64,000 nt of DNA from CAWCJL01 sp963795775 (lineage in GTDB: Bacteria; Acidobacteriota; Terriglobia; Terriglobales; Acidobacteriaceae): contig CAWCJL010000003.1 of NCBI GenBank assembly GCA_963795775.1, forward strand, positions 186,001-250,000, in the 5' to 3' direction. The position numbers and the translations under genes were made by a program. The notes beneath the pieces are model-generated. The model was given only the letters and a program-made list of their open reading frames with translations. It was not told the origin of the DNA and searched no databases. Within the stretch, counting starts at the first letter, position 1. Every line of letters begins with the position of its first letter. Positions 60,201-64,000 of the stretch are shown here, in pieces.

Positions 60201-61772
60201 TCATTTCAGAGCTTGCTCAGGCATCGAGAACACGCCCAGTTGGCTGAATTCAGCCTCCCCCTCGTCTACAAACACGGCCAGGTCACCGAGGCGGTGGTCG
60301 TACATGCGCGTGCTCATGGCCGACTGGTCAGCGACATAGAACTCCGCGATAGTTCCGTCGAGCACAATCTCTACGTCTAGAAGTTCGCCAGAGGTCAACC
60401 GAACCGGCCGCTCAAAGCCTGCCATGAACGGCTGATCGCCCGGTCTAGGCCAGAGGTCGAAAACGAACCGATTGCGCGCCGGCTCGAATCGCAAGTAGTA
60501 GCAGGCATCCAGATCATCCGCCAGCCTCAGCATCAGTCCAAAGGAACGCGTTCCCTTGCTGAAAGCGACCTTCGCGGTTACCTTACATCGTGCAGGAATC
60601 GATGCGACCGTTTTGAAGACAAAGGAATGTGCCGCATTGACTGGCACACGTTCGATCGCAGGTTCAGGTCTACCATTAACGGCAGTTCCAATTGAACTCT
60701 GCCGGGAAAACGCCGCACCTATGGTGTCGGGGACCTTCACCGCTAGCTCGCCATTCGGCATCTGCCTCAGTTCATGCACAACGAGGTTGCCACCCCACTC
60801 CCACTTTCCCTCGTCTGTCGCTCCCGTGCGGAGTGGGTTCCAGCCGAAGAGAAACCGCCTATGCCCGTCCGAGGCGGTCTTCGCGGCATATAGGGCCCTG
60901 CAGTCAAAAGTATCATTGCTCGGCGCAATCCATGGTCCGGTAATCTTTTTGCTCATTCTGTACCGTGTTTGTGTGCTTTCGCTAAATTCGGAAAACACGA
61001 GGTACCACCAATCGCCCATCCGGAATAGATCCGGACATTCATGGGTATAGTAGAGCCCCGGAGACCAGAACGGCTCCTTAACACTCCAACTCTTGAGATC
61101 AGCCGAGACACATAGGGCGGTGCAGCCCCTTCTTCTCGATGGTCCCGTTTTGAGCCTCGCGGCGACCAGCATCCAGTATTCTTTCGCTTCTTCGTTCCAG
61201 AACACAAACGGGTCGCGCCAGTCATCTCTTTCGTACAGATTCGAAGGAGCGTAGAACGTGTCCGCAGGCACCTTTTGCCAGTGGAGAAGGTCTTGGCTTG
61301 TGGCATGCATCACACCCTGCTCCGGATGCTTCGCTTTGAGCGGCGAGTTAAAGCCGGTGTAGAAGATGTGGTATCGACCCTCGCCGTTTATGACCGACCC
61401 GGTTGCTACCGAGAGGTCCTGGTCTTCCGAGGTACCACGAGGCAGCATTAGTCCCAGCTCTGTAAAATGGACGAAATCGGTCGTGCTTACCTGATGCCAG
61501 GTAGTAATACCTCTTTCGCCGTTAGCTTCGAACAGATGGAAGACTCTAAATTGTTGTCCATCGTAAAAAGGAATCACATCCCCAACCCGGCCGCCTATCG
61601 GCCTGTAAAAGAAGTCGCGGGGAACCATCGCAGAGTCCGGTTGTTCACTATCAAGCTTCGGTGCTTGGGATCGAGGCTGTGCGGATGAGTCTGCTGCCGA
61701 AAGCCACCGGGAACCAAAGCCGCCTACGATCGTAGCAGTGGCCGCGCTTGTTAGAAATGTGCGTCTTTTCAT
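60201..61772 (-). CDS. GH32-like enzyme with VGDVIPFYD motif, Tat-exported
   Basis: A 523-residue protein with a Tat signal (MKRRTFLTSAATATIVGGFGSRW). The GH32/GH43-like propeller has IGGRVGDVIPFYDG (nucleophile D65), DDWRDPFVFW (D187) and YTHECPDLF (acid/base E245), with SVATGSVINGEGRYHIFYTGF in between. The DVIPF form differs from both GH32 neighbours and marks another subgroup. The C-terminal sandwich ends with LDVEIVLDGTIAEFYVADQSAMSTRMYDHR. The ATG at 61772 follows aggtgag. It is second in the leftward operon after the TonB receptor. Confidence 0.88.
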   Translation of the reverse strand: MKRRTFLTSAATATIVGGFGSRWLSAADSSAQPRSQAPKLDSEQPDSAMVPRDFFYRPIGGRVGDVIPFYDGQQFRVFHLFEANGERGITTWHQVSTTDFVHFTELGLMLPRGTSEDQDLSVATGSVINGEGRYHIFYTGFNSPLKAKHPEQGVMHATSQDLLHWQKVPADTFYAPSNLYERDDWRDPFVFWNEEAKEYWMLVAARLKTGPSRRRGCTALCVSADLKSWSVKEPFWSPGLYYTHECPDLFRMGDWWYLVFSEFSESTQTRYRMSKKITGPWIAPSNDTFDCRALYAAKTASDGHRRFLFGWNPLRTGATDEGKWEWGGNLVVHELRQMPNGELAVKVPDTIGAAFSRQSSIGTAVNGRPEPAIERVPVNAAHSFVFKTVASIPARCKVTAKVAFSKGTRSFGLMLRLADDLDACYYLRFEPARNRFVFDLWPRPGDQPFMAGFERPVRLTSGELLDVEIVLDGTIAEFYVADQSAMSTRMYDHRLGDLAVFVDEGEAEFSQLGVFSMPEQALK

Positions 61773-61840
61773 TCTCACCTAGGGAGGTATCTACGCCCGA
61801 CCGCTCGACATGGTTCGCTTTGCTGCGAAGCGTGGAAGCG

Positions 61841-61873
61841 CTGAACCCGGTCCTGTTGCCGGATCGGGTTCAG
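61841..61873 (-). terminator. Strong hairpin after the second TonB receptor gene
   Basis: CTGAACCCG-GTCC (61841-61853) pairs with GGAT-CGGGTTCAG (61861-61873) around a 7-nt loop: a 13-bp stem (one G-U). In transcript direction it comes 14 nt after the receptor stop. There is no T-run, so partial termination or mRNA stabilisation is more likely than full termination, since GH32 follows. A second small hairpin (TTCGC/GCGAA, 61814-61829) lies beside it. Confidence 0.5.
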
Positions 61874-61887
61874 GCTACTTTGCATGG

Positions 61888-64000
61888 TCACCACCGCAGG
61901 TGCAAGTCAAATTGCATTCTGCGCATATTTGATTGTGTACTTGAGATGACCCCAAATAGTGGATTGTTGATGTCATTAACCGGCTGCCCTAAATTCGTGT
62001 GATTGAAGGTGTTGAAGTTCTCCCAACGGAATTCTAGATTTGTTAGGTCAGCGGCAAGAGGAGACTTGAAAGGAAAGACTTTCCCAAAAGACCAATCTGC
62101 ATCATAAAACGCTGGTCCGCGCATAATTCCCGGCCGTGCGTTTCCCCAAACGCAGCATACCGGTGGTGTTTCGAATGCCGCTGCGTTCAACCACTGGTGC
62201 CGGTTCTTGCTGCCGGAGTAAAGTGACACTCCCGGTACTCGGTTGGGACGTTGAGACCAATCAGCATTAAGGGTACTGGCATCGCTGTCCGTGGGCGCCA
62301 ACGCTAATCCGGACTGCAGCGTTGTGAGTCCATCAAAGGTCCAGCCACCTAAGAGGGTTTGACTTATACGACCAGCATTCGCTCCGAAGCGCTGCCCTCT
62401 GCCATAAGGCACTTGAAAGGTGTGCGTTGTCGTCCAGACAATTGCCCTATTAAGGTAAGAGACGCCATAACTTCCCTTAATGTCATAGGGATTGCCACCC
62501 TGCGGGCCCCTGTTTCCGATTTCGTCGTCCAGCGCCTTGGACCATGTGAACGAAGAGTGAAAGCTATAGCCGTTGGTGAACCGTTTTTCAGCAGTGGCCT
62601 CAAGGGCGTTGAAGTTGGAGCTGTCGCACGTGCAATTAACATATATCTGACCAGTAAAGCCAAATTTCTGGTAATAGGGCCGGCGGCTCAATAGGTCGCC
62701 CGGGGCCGCGGGAGCGGCATCAACGTTATATAGAGAGTAGTCGAGATTCGTCCCCCTGTTTCCGACGTATGCGACAGACAGTGTCAGATCTTTTGCGATC
62801 TCCCGCTGTATGGTGACGTTCCAGGAATCAATGCTCGGTATTTTGCGTACGAATGGGAACGCTTTGGCAAAATCGTTCGGAGGAGGTGTGAGTATACCAG
62901 AGGCGGGGAAAACTGGCGCAGGAGGTGTCGGAGGGCCCTGGTTCATGGGAAAGATGGGCGAATAGGTGCTGGACTGGGTAATTACCTGCGCTTGTGCAAT
63001 TGGATAGGAAGAGTCGAGATGATTGAATGCAGCATCGAAGCCATTCATGAAATAACTACGGCCCAGACCCGCTCGTATGACCGTCTTCTCTGTCAGTTTA
63101 TACGCGATCCCGACGCGAGGCGCGAAATTGTTGTAGCGCGGCTGTACATTGGAAAATTTGGAAATGTGTCCCAATCCTGCGAGAATCAGGTTGCCGGTAT
63201 CAAGATCGTAGTTTACGTCGCCACCGGCCTTTTTGGGTGTAACGGGAGAAATATAATCCCAACGCAAGCCGTAGTTAAGTGTTAGTCTTGGGGTCACCCT
63301 CCATATATCGCCACCATAGCCGGACAGGCGAGTGGCCCGCTCATCTGGCCACAATATAAATTGACCGCGCTGGAAGAAATTTGGATCCCCTAAAAGAAAA
63401 CTAGCCATACTCACCCCGGACGCAGCAACGTCTGCACTTCCAGTGATGGATTGAGAGAAGTCGAATTCACCCCGCGTGCTCTGATTCAGCGTGAAGAGAT
63501 CTTCGAGGTTTCTGCGTACGTCGGCACCCCACCGGAGTTCGTGATTCCCTGCCGTTCTGGTCCAATTGTTCACGAGTTGGAACATGGTGGATCTGTCTAG
63601 TCGGGGAACGGAACCGAAGATGCCCATGCTAAAGGAACCCACCGGGCCAGCTATCGATATCCCGGCCAGGCCATCCGCAATCTTTGTCCCATCGTTAATG
63701 TTGGGAATGCCTACCTGATCGTTAGTTCGCAGGTTGGAGTCGTTCTGGTATTCATTGAGAAAGAATCGCGCATAGCCAAGACGCAATTCTCCGAGAAGAT
63801 TCGGGCTGAACGTGTGGGTGTAGTTAAAGGACAATAACTGATTCCGACTGTTAGTTGTGGCCGGATTCCCGCCCCCTATGGAAGGACCACCGGCCACGAT
63901 GCCGAACACTCCAGGACTCTGAAGGTAGGACCACATATAGGAATAGCGCTCAAACAGCTTGTCGCGATCGGAAATGTTCCAATCGATTCGCTCATCAATC
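61888..64000 (-). CDS. Oar-like TonB-dependent receptor, C-terminal part
   Basis: About 704 residues of the beta-barrel half of a large outer-membrane receptor; the frame is open at the right edge (RIDWNISDRDKLFERYSYMW), so the regulatory and plug domains lie outside. Segments match the acidobacterial Oar-like family: PATTNSRNQLLSFNYTHTFSPNLLGELRLGYARFF, GLRWDYISPVTPK, FAPRVGIAYKLTEKTVIRAGLG, SWNVTIQREIAKDLTLSVAYVGNRGTNLDYS and GGWTFDGLTTLQSGLAL, with the terminal LHLRW. It leads the operon receptor-GH32-TPR-GH172-GH32 and probably imports fructosides. Confidence 0.92.
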   Translation of the reverse strand, partial: IDERIDWNISDRDKLFERYSYMWSYLQSPGVFGIVAGGPSIGGGNPATTNSRNQLLSFNYTHTFSPNLLGELRLGYARFFLNEYQNDSNLRTNDQVGIPNINDGTKIADGLAGISIAGPVGSFSMGIFGSVPRLDRSTMFQLVNNWTRTAGNHELRWGADVRRNLEDLFTLNQSTRGEFDFSQSITGSADVAASGVSMASFLLGDPNFFQRGQFILWPDERATRLSGYGGDIWRVTPRLTLNYGLRWDYISPVTPKKAGGDVNYDLDTGNLILAGLGHISKFSNVQPRYNNFAPRVGIAYKLTEKTVIRAGLGRSYFMNGFDAAFNHLDSSYPIAQAQVITQSSTYSPIFPMNQGPPTPPAPVFPASGILTPPPNDFAKAFPFVRKIPSIDSWNVTIQREIAKDLTLSVAYVGNRGTNLDYSLYNVDAAPAAPGDLLSRRPYYQKFGFTGQIYVNCTCDSSNFNALEATAEKRFTNGYSFHSSFTWSKALDDEIGNRGPQGGNPYDIKGSYGVSYLNRAIVWTTTHTFQVPYGRGQRFGANAGRISQTLLGGWTFDGLTTLQSGLALAPTDSDASTLNADWSQRPNRVPGVSLYSGSKNRHQWLNAAAFETPPVCCVWGNARPGIMRGPAFYDADWSFGKVFPFKSPLAADLTNLEFRWENFNTFNHTNLGQPVNDINNPLFGVISSTQSNMRRMQFDLHLRW

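Noticed and set aside
1..64000. CRISPR arrays, insertion sequences, prophage genes, replication origin
   Set aside because: No repeat-spacer pattern, transposase, integrase, phage structural gene or dnaA-box cluster was noticed on either strand.

Overview
The window looks like chromosomal DNA of an Acidobacteriota member (Acidobacteriaceae/Terriglobia-like). This is an inference from high GC, two very large Oar-type TonB-dependent receptors with an N-terminal carboxypeptidase-regulatory domain, a duplicated hybrid of housekeeping and carbohydrate loci, and many exported beta-propeller and TPR proteins. No phage, IS element or CRISPR array is visible. Most of the window is ordinary, densely packed coding sequence.

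Left part (1-31.8 kb): lipid A synthesis (lpxB), an M1-peptidase-like protein with a dismantled zinc site, a TRIC-type channel, a GAF/PAS histidine kinase, tRNA threonylcarbamoylation (Sua5/TsaC), a CYTH/class IV adenylate cyclase protein, NHL and YVTN propeller proteins, an aldo-keto reductase, a secreted HSL-type esterase, thiC, a System I cytochrome c maturation cluster (ccmE-ccmA-ybaK-ccmB, then ccmC-ccmD) whose CcmE carries the CxxxY rather than the HxxxY heme motif, a candidate structured RNA with terminator ahead of DAHP synthase, a SpoIIE-type phosphatase with a cardiolipin-synthase-like enzyme, a cold-shock gene with a leader hairpin, and queG.

Molybdenum/selenium block (31.9-47.7 kb): a rightward operon encodes a periplasmic PaoABC-type molybdoenzyme with its XdhC/PaoD maturation factor and a MocA-like cytidylyltransferase. 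It converges on a leftward cluster selD-selA-selB-fdhA-fdhB-nrfD. The formate dehydrogenase large subunit is split by one in-frame UGA followed at the correct distance by a bacterial SECIS hairpin with a GGUCU loop, so it is a selenoprotein. tRNA-Sec (selC) sits divergently, 60 bp upstream of selD. Decoding machinery and its client are therefore in one 10-kb block.

Junction (47.7-48.9 kb): tRNA-Ser(CGA), its terminator, then decayed coding remnants including part of a SpoIIE phosphatase.

Right part (48.9-64 kb): a fructan / alpha-fructoside utilisation locus. A GntR-HTH/LacI-type sensor regulator faces a TonB receptor plus GH32. A converging leftward operon carries a second TonB receptor (cut by the window edge), GH32, a TPR protein, a DUF2961/GH172 enzyme and another GH32. 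Where the two arms meet lie broken pieces of an SDR gene and a fourth GH32 gene.

Four otherwise well-conserved genes (M1-like, papain-fold-like, queG, nrfD) each carry a single +1 frameshift. The shared direction suggests sequence errors rather than four independent pseudogenes.
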